From CADCTQ01 sp963844325 (GTDB lineage: Bacteria; Bacteroidota; Bacteroidia; Cytophagales; 172606-1), in assembly GCA_963844325.1 (NCBI GenBank), contig CAWJNV010000002.1, positions 1,240,001 to 1,304,000 on the forward strand: a DNA stretch of 64,000 bases, given 5' to 3'. The translations under genes were made by a program, and so were the position numbers. Below are positions 26,119 through 35,294 of the stretch, in pieces. How positions within the stretch are numbered: position 1 is the stretch's first letter; each line of letters opens with the position of its first letter. Below the pieces are notes generated by a model that had not been told where the DNA came from, made no database searches, and saw nothing but the letters and a program-made list of their open reading frames with translations.

Positions 26119-26634
26119 TTAACGAAAAAGCTTGATAATCTTACCCTCCTTATTGAATGCGACTCTGATAGAATCAGGATAGATATGGCTCAGAATGATG
26201 CCGTCCTGTTGTCTTTTCTCTTCCATAAAATACTCCTTCCCCGCTATTTTCAGCAAAGCCACTTTTCGGCTCGATTTTCCATTTTGGATCAGACCAAGAT
26301 AAACAACTTCCGGAAAAGGGGGAATTGATGCCGGAGGCGGGGACGAGACTTTTACCGCGGCAGTTGGCCGTAATGCCGGCCGGTCGGCGAAAGAAGCAGT
26401 TGTACCTGTTTCACTAGCCTTGCGGGAGGAGTTCAAGAAAGGATCAGGATAATTAGCCAGTAAAGTTATTGTATCAGAAGTAGTTGGTGACAGTTGTTGC
26501 CCGACCTGCGCAGGCAAGTGGGTTAATGCTAGTGTATCTTCACCACCTACTGCCTGCAAGATTCGGTGAATGATGATTCCCCATATGAGTAATACGGCGG
26601 GCAGGAGTACATAAAGTAAGCGTTTTTGATTCAT
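26119..26634 (-). CDS. PilP/GspC-like inner-membrane secretion protein, 171 residues
   Basis: One N-terminal membrane anchor (about 6-24) is followed by a Pro/Ser/Thr-rich linker and a small C-terminal beta domain: VYLGLIQNGKSSRKVALLKI, KEYFMEEKRQQDGIILS, IRVAFNKEGKIIKL. This is the layout of the periplasmic protein that links the inner-membrane platform to the secretin in type II secretion and type IV pili. It is the last gene of the seven- to eight-gene run. The assignment rests on layout plus operon context. Confidence 0.65.
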   Translation of the reverse strand: MNQKRLLYVLLPAVLLIWGIIIHRILQAVGGEDTLALTHLPAQVGQQLSPTTSDTITLLANYPDPFLNSSRKASETGTTASFADRPALRPTAAVKVSSPPPASIPPFPEVVYLGLIQNGKSSRKVALLKIAGKEYFMEEKRQQDGIILSHIYPDSIRVAFNKEGKIIKLFR

Positions 26635-26651
26635 GAATCGCTGCTTGGATA

Positions 26652-27656
26652 TTAGTAGAGAATGGAGAAGCGCCGTTTCTCGGAAAGAGCACTTGCCTGA
26701 CCGTTTGTACGCACGGAGCGTACTGCCCAGAAGTAAGTGCCCTGGCCAAGGTTAATGCTGCTCCGTTCGAGGCGGAGCGACGTGCCGGAAACTGCCCTGG
26801 GGAAACCGGCAATCAGGGTTTGGTTGACCGTGTAAAGAAATACGCTGTCCCGCTCCACATTGTCGGAACCGCGCTGCCACGACAGCGTCAGGGGTAAGGA
26901 TTGCAGGTAAGCGTTGTCCTGGGGAGAAAGCAGAGAAGGAGCGGGAGGGGCAGCCAGGTCAACGTTAAATTGAAACGGGGCATCCGCGTCTTTTCGGCTT
27001 GTTGCGTTCAGCGCAGTAACCTGCCAGGTAACGGAAGTAGTCTCCCGGGGCAAGGGCTTGGTTAACTGTCCGGCAGTAGTCGTGTCGGACGAAGAAAGTT
27101 CAGCAATTTTAAGCACGTATTTGCTCGCCATGGGAAGCGTTTCCCACCGGAAGGTCACGGTAGTATTGGCGAGGACCGTGCCGTTACCGGGAGAGAGCAG
27201 CCGAAATGATTGTTCAGCCAGGTTTACGGAGGAATCGATGCGTAAGGTACGTCCTATGGCGTTAGTTTCGTACCCGGCGTTAAGTGCTCTTACGCGCCAC
27301 TCGAAGCGACCCGCTTGCAAAGGCAGCCGCAAGGAGGTCTGCTTAGTAAGCGTATCAGCGAAAAAATCGGTTGGATTTATTAGATCGGGGGCGCCTATCT
27401 CTAAGCGATACGAACGGGCTCCCTCCAGCGGAGTCCACCGGAAAGTTTGTGCAACTTGCCGGGAGGCCGCTGAATCAGCAGGAGAGATCAGCAACACCAT
27501 CTTTTCGGATATATCTACTTCTAAAATCTCACTGCAACCCAAAAATAGTCCCAACGGAAGCAGCCCCGCGACTGCGCTCAAAAAGCAGGAACAGATGCAC
27601 TTTCTGGCGATGCGCCCGGCCTTGTTATTAGCAATGATGCCTTTGGTCCTTTTCAT
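26652..27656 (-). CDS. Lipoprotein with three FN3-like repeats, 334 residues
   Basis: An extended N-terminus precedes a hydrophobic signal ending in LFLGCSE, a lipobox. Three repeats of about 95 residues follow with the pattern LISPADSA...TFRW, RLLSPGNGTV...TFRW, SLLSPQDNAYL...TLSW, each ending with FEWRVRA, VTWQVTA or YFWAVRS. This is a fibronectin type III-like arrangement seen in Bacteroidota surface proteins. It lies 17 bp upstream of the PilP-like gene, inside the secretion operon, so it may be a pilotin-like or substrate-docking factor. That role is a guess. Confidence 0.65.
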   Translation of the reverse strand: MKRTKGIIANNKAGRIARKCICSCFLSAVAGLLPLGLFLGCSEILEVDISEKMVLLISPADSAASRQVAQTFRWTPLEGARSYRLEIGAPDLINPTDFFADTLTKQTSLRLPLQAGRFEWRVRALNAGYETNAIGRTLRIDSSVNLAEQSFRLLSPGNGTVLANTTVTFRWETLPMASKYVLKIAELSSSDTTTAGQLTKPLPRETTSVTWQVTALNATSRKDADAPFQFNVDLAAPPAPSLLSPQDNAYLQSLPLTLSWQRGSDNVERDSVFLYTVNQTLIAGFPRAVSGTSLRLERSSINLGQGTYFWAVRSVRTNGQASALSEKRRFSILY

Positions 27657-27690
27657 CTTGGTCTTATTATCATGCGACTAACTCCTGACG

Positions 27691-28272
27691 TCAGGGTAGG
27701 TAAGCTACTTTCTGCTGGGCTTCCGGGGAGCTACCTGGCCCGGTCAGGAGTTGCTGCAAGCAGACTTGGGCCCGGAGTTCCTTTACGGCACCGGACGGAT
27801 CTTCGGCAGCCAGGTATTGCACCGATACTACCCGTCCAACGGAAGGACTGTATTCCAATGCGTGCAGCACGCGTACCAAATTCAGAAAGCCGCCCTCCAG
27901 CAGCAAAGTTCGGGTAGCCAGTGGATGGTTATTGGCCGTCTCTTTCCTGGCGGGCGGCAAGGACAACAGCTTTACCCGGTGTCGTTGACACAAGGGAGCC
28001 ACCACCGAAAGCAGTTGGTCCTGGCGCTGCGTAGTATCTAGGCGGTATCCGAGCAGTTGCCGCTCGTAGTGAGCATATTTAGCCTTGAGTACGGAGGGGT
28101 TCAGGTGCTGGTCGTGCTGCTGGGCAATGTCGGCGGAAAGGGTGCTGTATTGCTGGTAAACCGCCAGGGTAGGGGCGATGGCAAGGTGGTAACCTAGCAA
28201 ACCAAAAAGAACAGTGATCCCTATGAGTAAATACCATCTGGAGCGAAGCGGAAGAGTGTGGAGCATACGCAT
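27691..28272 (-). CDS. PilO/GspM-like protein, 193 residues
   Basis: One membrane segment (about 14-32, YLLIGITVLFGLLGYHLAI) is followed by a coiled-coil-like stretch (VYQQYSTLSADIAQQHDQ) and a ferredoxin-like alpha/beta domain with the family word GGFLNLVRVLHALEY. It forms the inner-membrane platform together with the PilMN-like protein encoded 2 bp upstream. Length is normal for the family. The call relies on position and topology. Confidence 0.7.
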   Translation of the reverse strand: MRMLHTLPLRSRWYLLIGITVLFGLLGYHLAIAPTLAVYQQYSTLSADIAQQHDQHLNPSVLKAKYAHYERQLLGYRLDTTQRQDQLLSVVAPLCQRHRVKLLSLPPARKETANNHPLATRTLLLEGGFLNLVRVLHALEYSPSVGRVVSVQYLAAEDPSGAVKELRAQVCLQQLLTGPGSSPEAQQKVAYLP

Positions 28273-28274
28273 TG

Positions 28275-29579
28275 CTACTGAGCAGTTTGCAGGTGGATTT
28301 GAATACTAAACCGGCCTTTTCCTTCGCGTTCCCCAAAACGATAATCGGGGGGGGATAATTGCTGTGCCCATCCCAGGTCGGAAAGGGTAGAAAACCATTC
28401 GTTCAGCACCTTTGGATCGTTACATACCCCCCTGATAAGAAGTACCTGTGGGTTTACCACGGTTCTTTTTTCTTCCCGGGAACGTTTCTCATCTACCGGA
28501 TAGATGGAGAGTTCTCGCAGGCGTACCCCTTTGGGTACAGTGGCCGCCAAACGGTCGGCGTAGTAGCTGGCCTTTGAAGGGGATAACCAGCCCTGTTGCC
28601 GAAGAAACACCTCCTTCTGCTGAAGTTCGGCAGCCAGCTTTTGCGTTTGCTTGCGGGCAGGGTCGAGTAAGGCTGCTTGTTGCTCCATCGCTGCCAGCTT
28701 GTCCGTATAATGGCTGAAGGCAAAAAAGTTAAGCAGCAGCGCCGCAAAGAAGGCAAGGAGCAGCGTTAAGGCAGTTTGTTTCAGCTTCTGATTCCCCTGC
28801 CATGTTTGGCTTGCCTTTTCGATTCGCTCGGCCGGCGCCTGGGGGGCCAAACCATAGCCCAGCAGTACTTCCAGGGCTACGCAGTAAGCCGAAAGCATTT
28901 TTGCCGGCAGCGTTTCTTCCCCGGCAGTAAATGAAGAAATGCCTTCTCCTTCTTCAAGCGGCAGCAGGGACGCTACTTTTCCTGCTTCTATTAAGATGCA
29001 CTTGCCGTTGACGCGTACTTTTACCGGTTCTGCCCCCGGCGTCCCCGCCAGCAAAGTACCCGCCAGGTGTGCCCCGGCGAAGGGCCCCACTGAGAGGAAG
29101 GTAATTACGTACCCCGCTTGTTCCAGTGCCGACAGCACCTCGTCAAGCAGTTGGTTACGGAGGAGTGACAAGTACACCTGCCCGGTACCTACTGCCTGTT
29201 GCACGCAGAAGTCGGTTGCACCAGCGCCGGGCAACACCTGTTTGAGCAACTGCTCGGAAGGGGTGCCGGCCGCTGAGAGACTTAGCGGTTTATGCAGAAT
29301 GCCTTTGCCATCCAGCACCAGGGCAACGGGCAAGTTCTTTGGAAAAGATGGCGCCAACTCCCCGGCAGGCCAGATACCTTCCCATTGTTCTTTTATTTCC
29401 ACCTTGTTTCCCTTCCGGGTGAGCCACACGGCAGTAACCTCCCATTCGCCCTCGTGGACCTGGTACAAGGACAAGCCAACCGCCTGGGAAGTAGCCGAGA
29501 AGGGGAAGAATGCGCGATGCTGCATGAAAATACCTTTTAAATACGTTTGCTGCTCCACGGGAGCAGCGGTAAGGTCCAT
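28275..29579 (-). CDS. PilM-PilN fusion (GspL-like) platform protein, 434 residues
   Basis: The cytoplasmic N-terminal 240 residues look like an actin-fold PilM/GspL domain (VALVLDGKGILHKPL, LLRNQLLDEVLSALEQAGY). A single membrane segment follows (about 272-290, TALTLLLAFFAALLLNFFAF), then a coiled coil and a PilN-like periplasmic part (SYYADRLAATVPKGVRLREL, VLLIRGVCNDPKVLNEWFS). It couples the ATPase to the periplasmic parts. A second in-frame Met at 29525 (MQHRAFFPF) is an equally good start. Whether PilM and PilN are separate or fused varies between lineages. Confidence 0.72.
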   Translation of the reverse strand: MDLTAAPVEQQTYLKGIFMQHRAFFPFSATSQAVGLSLYQVHEGEWEVTAVWLTRKGNKVEIKEQWEGIWPAGELAPSFPKNLPVALVLDGKGILHKPLSLSAAGTPSEQLLKQVLPGAGATDFCVQQAVGTGQVYLSLLRNQLLDEVLSALEQAGYVITFLSVGPFAGAHLAGTLLAGTPGAEPVKVRVNGKCILIEAGKVASLLPLEEGEGISSFTAGEETLPAKMLSAYCVALEVLLGYGLAPQAPAERIEKASQTWQGNQKLKQTALTLLLAFFAALLLNFFAFSHYTDKLAAMEQQAALLDPARKQTQKLAAELQQKEVFLRQQGWLSPSKASYYADRLAATVPKGVRLRELSIYPVDEKRSREEKRTVVNPQVLLIRGVCNDPKVLNEWFSTLSDLGWAQQLSPPDYRFGEREGKGRFSIQIHLQTAQ

Positions 29580-29655
29580 TGTTATTTACTCAGGACCCGA
29601 ATACTGCGTTTATTACCAGCATAATGTGAAAGTAAGCTGGGCTTTCGTATCCATG

Positions 29656-31644
29656 CTAGTACACCAGGGTGGGCCTGATGAATACGAGCAGGCGATTGTT
29701 TCTCATTTCACTCCTGCGGGAAGAAAATAGCCACTTCAGCACCGGAATGCGGGAAAGCACGGGTACGCCCGAGCCGCCATTGGTCTTACGCGCTTCTTCC
29801 AGGCCGCCGAGAATGATCATTTCTTCGTTTTTGACCCGGATCATGGACGTGAACTTGCGCGTGGCGTTACCCGGCGGGGCACCCGGGATCACCGGGGCAA
29901 TGAAGTCCGAGAACTCCGCGGCAATGTCAAGGGTGATGTGTTCATCTCCCGAGACCATGGGATTGATCTTGATGGTAAGATTGGCGTCTACTTTTTTGAA
30001 CTGCTGGGAAACCGAGTTGATGGGGGTAACGCCCCCCGTGATGTTTTGGGTTTGCTCCAGGTAATACACCGACTGGCCGATGGTAAGGTTTGCCTCGTGG
30101 CCGTTGAGGGTTGAAAGCTTGGGCGTGGAGCGTACTTTTACGTAGTTGTTTTGCTCAAGGGCTTTGAGGGAAAGGTAAAAATTGGGGGTGACCCGTCCAA
30201 TCTTGATTAGGTTCCAGTTCTCCAGTCTTCTAAGCAGGTCATTGATGCCGTTTGATCCCAAGGTAAGGTCCACGCCGGGGAAAACAGTGCCGCCCGTACG
30301 TACGGTGGAGTCGGAAAGGATGGCACTGATCCCGGTTTCTACCGAATGGGACTTATTCACTTCCATTACAATCACCTCAATGAGAACGTTGAGGACGGGC
30401 TGGTCAATGGCCCGCAGGAAACGGTCAATTTCTTCTAGTTGGGGCTCACCACCCGAGAGAACCAACCCGTTGAGTTCCTTGAAAATCTTGATCTCCACGC
30501 CCTTTTTCAGTTCGGCCGGAATCACTTCGTCCAGCTTTTCGGCGGGCCGGTACTGCATCTTTACCAATCTCGTCTGCCGGAAGCCTTCCGTGATGCGTTC
30601 GCCGATCAGGTAAACGTTACCGTTCTTGCGCACCGTATGGGGAGTACCCTGGGTGAGATAGGATAACAAATCTTCGTAAGAGATCCCGGTAAGATGCGCC
30701 GTGGTGCTGCCGGGCAGGGGGGAGAACAGCACGTAATTGACGCCCAGCCTGAGCGAAGCTTCATTGACAATTTCCAGCAGTGGGGTGTTCTCCGCGTCCA
30801 GGTCTAACAGTTTTTTGCCGTCGGCTCCCGCCTGTACCCGTAAGGAGAATTCTCCCGGCGAAGCGTTGCTGGCAGGACCACCTGCTGGCCGTTGCGCGGC
30901 AGAAGCAGTTATGACCTGATTGGTGCGGTTCTTCGTACCGGCCGAGGCTTCCGCCGACTCAAGCAGGAACGCGTTATCCTGGGTCTTCAGCAGGCGCAGG
31001 CCGTTGGCGTAGGCAAGCTTATCGAGCCCGGCCTCAAAAGGCAGTCCTTCTACGTAGCCCGACAAGACTTTTCCCTGCAAGCCGGGCGAGAAAAGCACGT
31101 TTTTCTTACTGATCTGGGTAAGCTGCCGGGCAACGACGCTGAGGCTGTCTCCCGAAAGGTCAGCAGTGAGGCGGTCACCGGAAGGGTCGTATTGCAGGCG
31201 TGGCGCCCGGGTGGGCGGAATCAGTTTGATTTCGGGGGGCGCCTGGTAGCGGAAAAAATGGAAAATGTTACCCGTAATGCGAATGTCCAGGCCGTGTTCC
31301 CGGCAAATGAAAAGGAGTAGTTCCCGTACTGGCACGCCGGTAAAATTATTGGTAACCCGAATGTCCAACTGGGGGTCGAGGCTGACGTTGAGCCGGTGCG
31401 TCTGGGCCAGTCCCCGCAAAAACTCCCCGATGGGCGCATTCGAGACGGTGAAGCTGGCCGTTTCGGTAAGCCCGGGGACCAGCGAATCGGGAAAGGCAGT
31501 TAACTGCCTTTCCAGTTGACGCAGCCGTTCTTCCCGGGGCAAAGGTTGAGCCGTGGCAAGGGGAGCGCCCAGCCACAAAAAACACGTACTCAACAGCCAG
31601 TTGAATGCAATAACAGCGGGTCGTATATGAATAGAAACTTTCAT
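29656..31644 (-). CDS. gspD: Secretin (GspD/PilQ family), 662 residues
   Basis: Outer-membrane channel of the type II secretion/type IV pilus machine. A signal peptide (about 1-32) precedes an STN-like domain, N-domains (ISYEDLLSYLTQGTPHTV) and the secretin core: VLNVLIEVIVMEVNKSHSVE, NYVKVRSTPKLSTLNGHEA, ITLDIAAEFSDF and MIILGGLEEARKTN, then VPVLSRIPVLKWLFSSR. This is the complete family signature. Its stop lies 76 bp before the PilMN gene. Confidence 0.9.
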   Translation of the reverse strand: MKVSIHIRPAVIAFNWLLSTCFLWLGAPLATAQPLPREERLRQLERQLTAFPDSLVPGLTETASFTVSNAPIGEFLRGLAQTHRLNVSLDPQLDIRVTNNFTGVPVRELLLFICREHGLDIRITGNIFHFFRYQAPPEIKLIPPTRAPRLQYDPSGDRLTADLSGDSLSVVARQLTQISKKNVLFSPGLQGKVLSGYVEGLPFEAGLDKLAYANGLRLLKTQDNAFLLESAEASAGTKNRTNQVITASAAQRPAGGPASNASPGEFSLRVQAGADGKKLLDLDAENTPLLEIVNEASLRLGVNYVLFSPLPGSTTAHLTGISYEDLLSYLTQGTPHTVRKNGNVYLIGERITEGFRQTRLVKMQYRPAEKLDEVIPAELKKGVEIKIFKELNGLVLSGGEPQLEEIDRFLRAIDQPVLNVLIEVIVMEVNKSHSVETGISAILSDSTVRTGGTVFPGVDLTLGSNGINDLLRRLENWNLIKIGRVTPNFYLSLKALEQNNYVKVRSTPKLSTLNGHEANLTIGQSVYYLEQTQNITGGVTPINSVSQQFKKVDANLTIKINPMVSGDEHITLDIAAEFSDFIAPVIPGAPPGNATRKFTSMIRVKNEEMIILGGLEEARKTNGGSGVPVLSRIPVLKWLFSSRRSEMRNNRLLVFIRPTLVY

Positions 31645-31653
31645 GAAATCAGG

Positions 31654-33105
31654 CTAAAAGGCGTAGAGTAAGGGGTACACTTCTTCCAGGGAGGTTTCCC
31701 CCGCTGCCAGGGCCAGAAAAGCCCGTTCCGCCAGCGTGGCTACCCCTCTTTCCCGCAAATACGATTCTACTTCCAGCCGTCCCTCTTTTACCATGCGGGC
31801 CAGCGTTTGGTCCAGGCTAATCACTTCGTACAAAGCCTTCCGGCCCTGGTAGCCGGTGAAATGGCAATGGGCGCACCCTTTGCTCACAAAGTGGTCCAGT
31901 AATGCAAAGGGCGGCTGGAAGCCGGGCGGAAAGGCACTCTTGGACAGGGGTACCTCGGTTTTGCACTGGGGGCACAGGAGCCGTACGAGGCGTTGGGCAA
32001 CGGAAGTATGGAGCGTGGCTGCTACCAGGAATGGGGGAATGCCCATGTCAACCAGGCGGGATATGGTTCCCCAGGCCGAGTTGGTGTGAATGGTAGACAG
32101 TACCAGGTGACCCGTCAGCGAGGCCCGGATGGCCATTTGGGCCGTTTCGGCGTCCCTGATTTCACCGACCATAATCACGTCGGGGTCCTGGCGGAGAAAG
32201 GTGCGCAGGGCCTGCGGAAAGCCAAAGCCAATGGCCTCTTTCAGCGACGACTGGTTGATGCCTTCCAGGGTGTATTCGATGGGGTCTTCAATCGTTAAAA
32301 TATTCCGGCTCGTCTGGTTGAGGAGCTTGAGCGTGGCGTACAGCGTGGTTGTTTTGCCCGAGCCCGTGGGGCCGCTGATTAGCATCATGCCGGTAGGACG
32401 TTTCGCCGCTTCCAGGTATCTTTCCAATTCCTCTTTACCAAATCCCAGCGTTTCCAGGTCAATCCGCGTAGCGTCCTGGCTTAACAGTCGCATGACAACT
32501 TTTTCCCCGTGCAACGTGGGCAGCACCGATACGCGGATATCGAACCGGTCGGTCCCTTTGTTGTAGTAGATCCGGCCGTCCTGGGGGAGTCGTCTTTCGG
32601 CAATGTCGAGGTTGGACAATATTTTTACCTGGTTGACCAGGGCCGGGTAGTCGTCTTTCGTGATCTGGTAGCGTTCCAGCAACTTGCCGTCCACGCGGAT
32701 GCGGGCCCGGCAGCGGTCGGGGTACGACTCCAGGTGAATGTCGGAACTCTTCAGGCTCCTGGCGTCACTGATGAGTTGCCAGAGAAAGGCCTCTCCTTCT
32801 TTTTCGGGGGAAGGTGCAACGGTTTTAGCCGGGAAAGCGGCTTTGGAAGCTTTGGGAAAATAACGGTCCAGGGCGCCGTCGACGGCGGCTCTGGTCACTG
32901 GGAAGAGCCGGATGCGTTGCCCCAGTACGATTTCCAGTTCTTCCTGAAGAGAATTAGTATCCGCCTGATCATCCGCCCAAAGGTGTATTTCACGCCCCTG
33001 CTGCTCCTTGGGAAGCACCCGGTAGTGACGTGCCTGCTCGGCCGTCAGCAGGCGCATGAGTGCAGCGGGTACTTCCAGGATGGGAACAGCAGGCGAAAGG
33101 GACAT
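31654..33105 (-). CDS. gspE: Type II secretion/type IV pilus assembly ATPase (GspE/PilB), 483 residues
   Basis: Cytoplasmic hexameric ATPase that powers pseudopilus extension. It has an N-terminal GspE domain, the Walker A motif SGPTGSGKTTT (about 244-254), the Asp box (DPIEYTLEGINQS), a Walker B region (RQDPDVIMVGEIRDAET), the His box (LVLSTIHTN) and the C-terminal zinc-binding cysteines LLCPQCKTE and GCAHCHFTGYQGR. The start at 33105 (MSLSPAV) is preferred because the in-frame ATG at 33222 would overlap the prepilin peptidase gene. All motifs are intact. Confidence 0.92.
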   Translation of the reverse strand: MSLSPAVPILEVPAALMRLLTAEQARHYRVLPKEQQGREIHLWADDQADTNSLQEELEIVLGQRIRLFPVTRAAVDGALDRYFPKASKAAFPAKTVAPSPEKEGEAFLWQLISDARSLKSSDIHLESYPDRCRARIRVDGKLLERYQITKDDYPALVNQVKILSNLDIAERRLPQDGRIYYNKGTDRFDIRVSVLPTLHGEKVVMRLLSQDATRIDLETLGFGKEELERYLEAAKRPTGMMLISGPTGSGKTTTLYATLKLLNQTSRNILTIEDPIEYTLEGINQSSLKEAIGFGFPQALRTFLRQDPDVIMVGEIRDAETAQMAIRASLTGHLVLSTIHTNSAWGTISRLVDMGIPPFLVAATLHTSVAQRLVRLLCPQCKTEVPLSKSAFPPGFQPPFALLDHFVSKGCAHCHFTGYQGRKALYEVISLDQTLARMVKEGRLEVESYLRERGVATLAERAFLALAAGETSLEEVYPLLYAF

Positions 33106-33131
33106 AGGGCAGAGCAGGGATTGGCGGCCGT

Positions 33132-33659
33132 TTAATGCGTATAGTTTAAAGAAACAATTGATGACAAGTGACTTTCGACCGAGAAGCCCAGCCGTGCCAG
33201 TACGATCCATCCGGCCAGGCACAGAGCCTGAAAGCCGGCCAAAGGAACGGTACTACCGTAGGTTTTTGCGAATAGTCCCTTTGACAAGAGGTGTAAAACC
33301 AGCGCAAGGCACAGGCTGAGGGGGAAGAACAAGGCGAAGCCGAGGGTTGGCAGGTAAAAAGCGGGTATCACCCAGAAGATGAAGTCACCCACCCCGATCC
33401 CGGCTGCGGGGCGTATCTTTCTCCACCGCAGGTAGCCGCCGAGCAGCACGGTTTGGATCAGCAGCAACAGCAGGTTCAGCCCCCTCTCACGCCAGTAATC
33501 CGGGTTGCTTAGTTCAGTGCCGCCGTGGCCCAAAGCAAACAAGACCAGGGCCACCAGTACCATCACGTGCACCGAACGGGTTCTGAGGTCCTGGTAGAGC
33601 AACAGGAGCAAGGCGGCAATGAAGGTGGCTTCGCATAGAAGCAGGCTGGGACTGGTCAA
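33132..33659 (-). CDS. Prepilin peptidase-like protein (A24), 175 residues
   Basis: Polytopic membrane aspartic protease that cleaves and would normally methylate prepilins. The first catalytic Asp lies in YQDLRTRSVH and the second in GIGVGDFIFW, matching the DxRxxxIP and GxGD motifs with some drift (V replaces I, H replaces P). The N-terminal N-methylation domain is absent, so it resembles the short archaeal-type or TadV-type versions. It lies between gspG and gspE, where its substrates are encoded. Confidence 0.78.
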   Translation of the reverse strand: MTSPSLLLCEATFIAALLLLLYQDLRTRSVHVMVLVALVLFALGHGGTELSNPDYWRERGLNLLLLLIQTVLLGGYLRWRKIRPAAGIGVGDFIFWVIPAFYLPTLGFALFFPLSLCLALVLHLLSKGLFAKTYGSTVPLAGFQALCLAGWIVLARLGFSVESHLSSIVSLNYTH

Positions 33660-33688
33660 GGGTCGATGGGAGAATTGGCAGTTGGGAG

Positions 33689-34105
33689 TTAGTCCGGAGT
33701 CACTTCTTTGAGGTTCTGCTGCTGGTCAATTTCCCAAACGTTGAATTGTTTGTCGCCGTCAAAGTCTACCACTGCCGTAGCCCGGGCGACAAAGTCAGTT
33801 TGGCCGGCCGACACGATTTCGACCCGGTAATTGGCTTTTCCGCCCTCGGAGGAGAGCTGCTCGGTTTGGAAGCCCATTTCTTCCAGGCTGGTCGAATAGC
33901 GGGCATGCTCATAGAAGTAGGTTTTTTCCAGGGTGTGCAGGTGCTTGAGGGCCTGTTTGGCTTCCAGGGAACGGGTCTTGCTAATGAGCGGCATCAGGGT
34001 AGGCAGGGCCAGCAGGATCAGGATGCCGACGATGACCAGGACGATCAGCAGTTCAGTCAGCGTAAAAGCCGGAAAACGACGGAAATGGTATTTTTTCGGG
34101 TGCAT
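33689..34105 (-). CDS. gspG: Major pseudopilin (GspG-like), 138 residues
   Basis: A short basic leader ends in FPA, followed by the prepilin helix FTLTELLIVLVIVGILILLA with Glu at position 5. The cleavage residue is Ala instead of the usual Gly, also in the minor pseudopilin at 52398-52898. The globular part has the GspG-like ALKHLHTLEKTYFYEHARY and a C-terminal FDGDKQFNVWEID, which resembles the calcium-binding loop of GspG. The start at 34105 (MHPKK) is preferred over 34144. It heads this half of the secretion operon, behind a consensus -7 element. Confidence 0.82.
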   Translation of the reverse strand: MHPKKYHFRRFPAFTLTELLIVLVIVGILILLALPTLMPLISKTRSLEAKQALKHLHTLEKTYFYEHARYSTSLEEMGFQTEQLSSEGGKANYRVEIVSAGQTDFVARATAVVDFDGDKQFNVWEIDQQQNLKEVTPD

Positions 34106-34128
34106 TGGCGCCTTCAATAAGTTTACTT

Positions 34129-34136
34129 CAAACTTA
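34129..34136 (-). promoter_or_regulatory. Candidate -7 element of the gspG operon
   Basis: TAAGTTTG fits the Bacteroidota -7 consensus TAnnTTTG and lies 24 bp before the gspG start codon. A matching -33 TTG was not obvious. Confidence 0.4.
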
Positions 34137-35294
34137 AACCCCAAGGGCGGAGGCGTAATGGCGAAATCAGGCCTTAGGGCACGACGTAGGAAAAGAGCCC
34201 GTTTCGATGTAAGCTGGGTTCGAACGGGAAGGACAACGCGAAAGGGAAAAGTGCCCAGTTACTCTTACTGGAGCAGCAAAGTGCGATTCCAGGGTAACCC
34301 GATTATTGATAACCAATCATCGCAGGAGATGTACCCAGCCCTTGTAACGCACATTCAATTGGGCGTCGGTCAGCAAATAAAAGTACATGCCCCCGGCTAG
34401 GTCACTCCCGTTCCACTCGTTCCGGTAGGTGGGGTTTACGTATTTTACCTTACCCCACCGGTCGTACACCTCGAGCCGCCACCGGCCAAATACAAGTCCT
34501 TCTACCACGAAGGTATCGTTGTAACCATCCTCATTGGGAGTGAACACGTTAGGAATGTTAACCGGGCAAACGGCAAAATTTACTTTGATTGAATCTGTAG
34601 CAGTGCAGCCGTCCTTGGTTACCTCAATCGAATACGTGCCTGGTTCGCTTACCAGTAGGGAAGACTGCGTTGAGCCGTCGTTCCAATGGTAAGAACCCTC
34701 CGGGAACATCTACCTGCAACAGCAGCTCGTTTCTGGCGCACAGCAGGGTGTCCCGGCCTAGTTCTACCACTGGCAGGGGCTTGATCGTAACTTCTTTCGT
34801 AACTGTATCCGCTAAGCCGCTGCGGTAAGCCAAAAAGGTGACCTGGTACCTGCCCGGCTTGCTGAAAAGGTGAGTGGGGTGAAAAAGGGCAGAGGTATTG
34901 CTTGCACCGGTAGCCGGATCACCGAACTGCCACCGCACCGAATCCACGCCGTACGTGTAGCTACTTCGGAATTGAGTACTTTCGCTGAAGCACAACCCCT
35001 CATAGGTGAAAGCGGGCAGCTTAAAGGTAGAAGCTACGATGTTAGGCAGGCCGAAGTGACACAACCGGTAAAGCGCGTCCTGGGCGTATACGCTGATCCC
35101 CTTGTCGACGTACCCGCAAGCTACGCCGGCCGCGTTGGGGTTGTGGATGATCCCAACATACTCATTTTCTACTTTGGCCACGTAGATTTTTCCATCGGGA
35201 CCCATTTGCAGGGCGCCACCCAGATGCTCCCATTCCCAACCCATGGTTGCCAGTTGTACTCTGGAAGCAGCAATTGCCTGGGGAGAGCCTGCTA

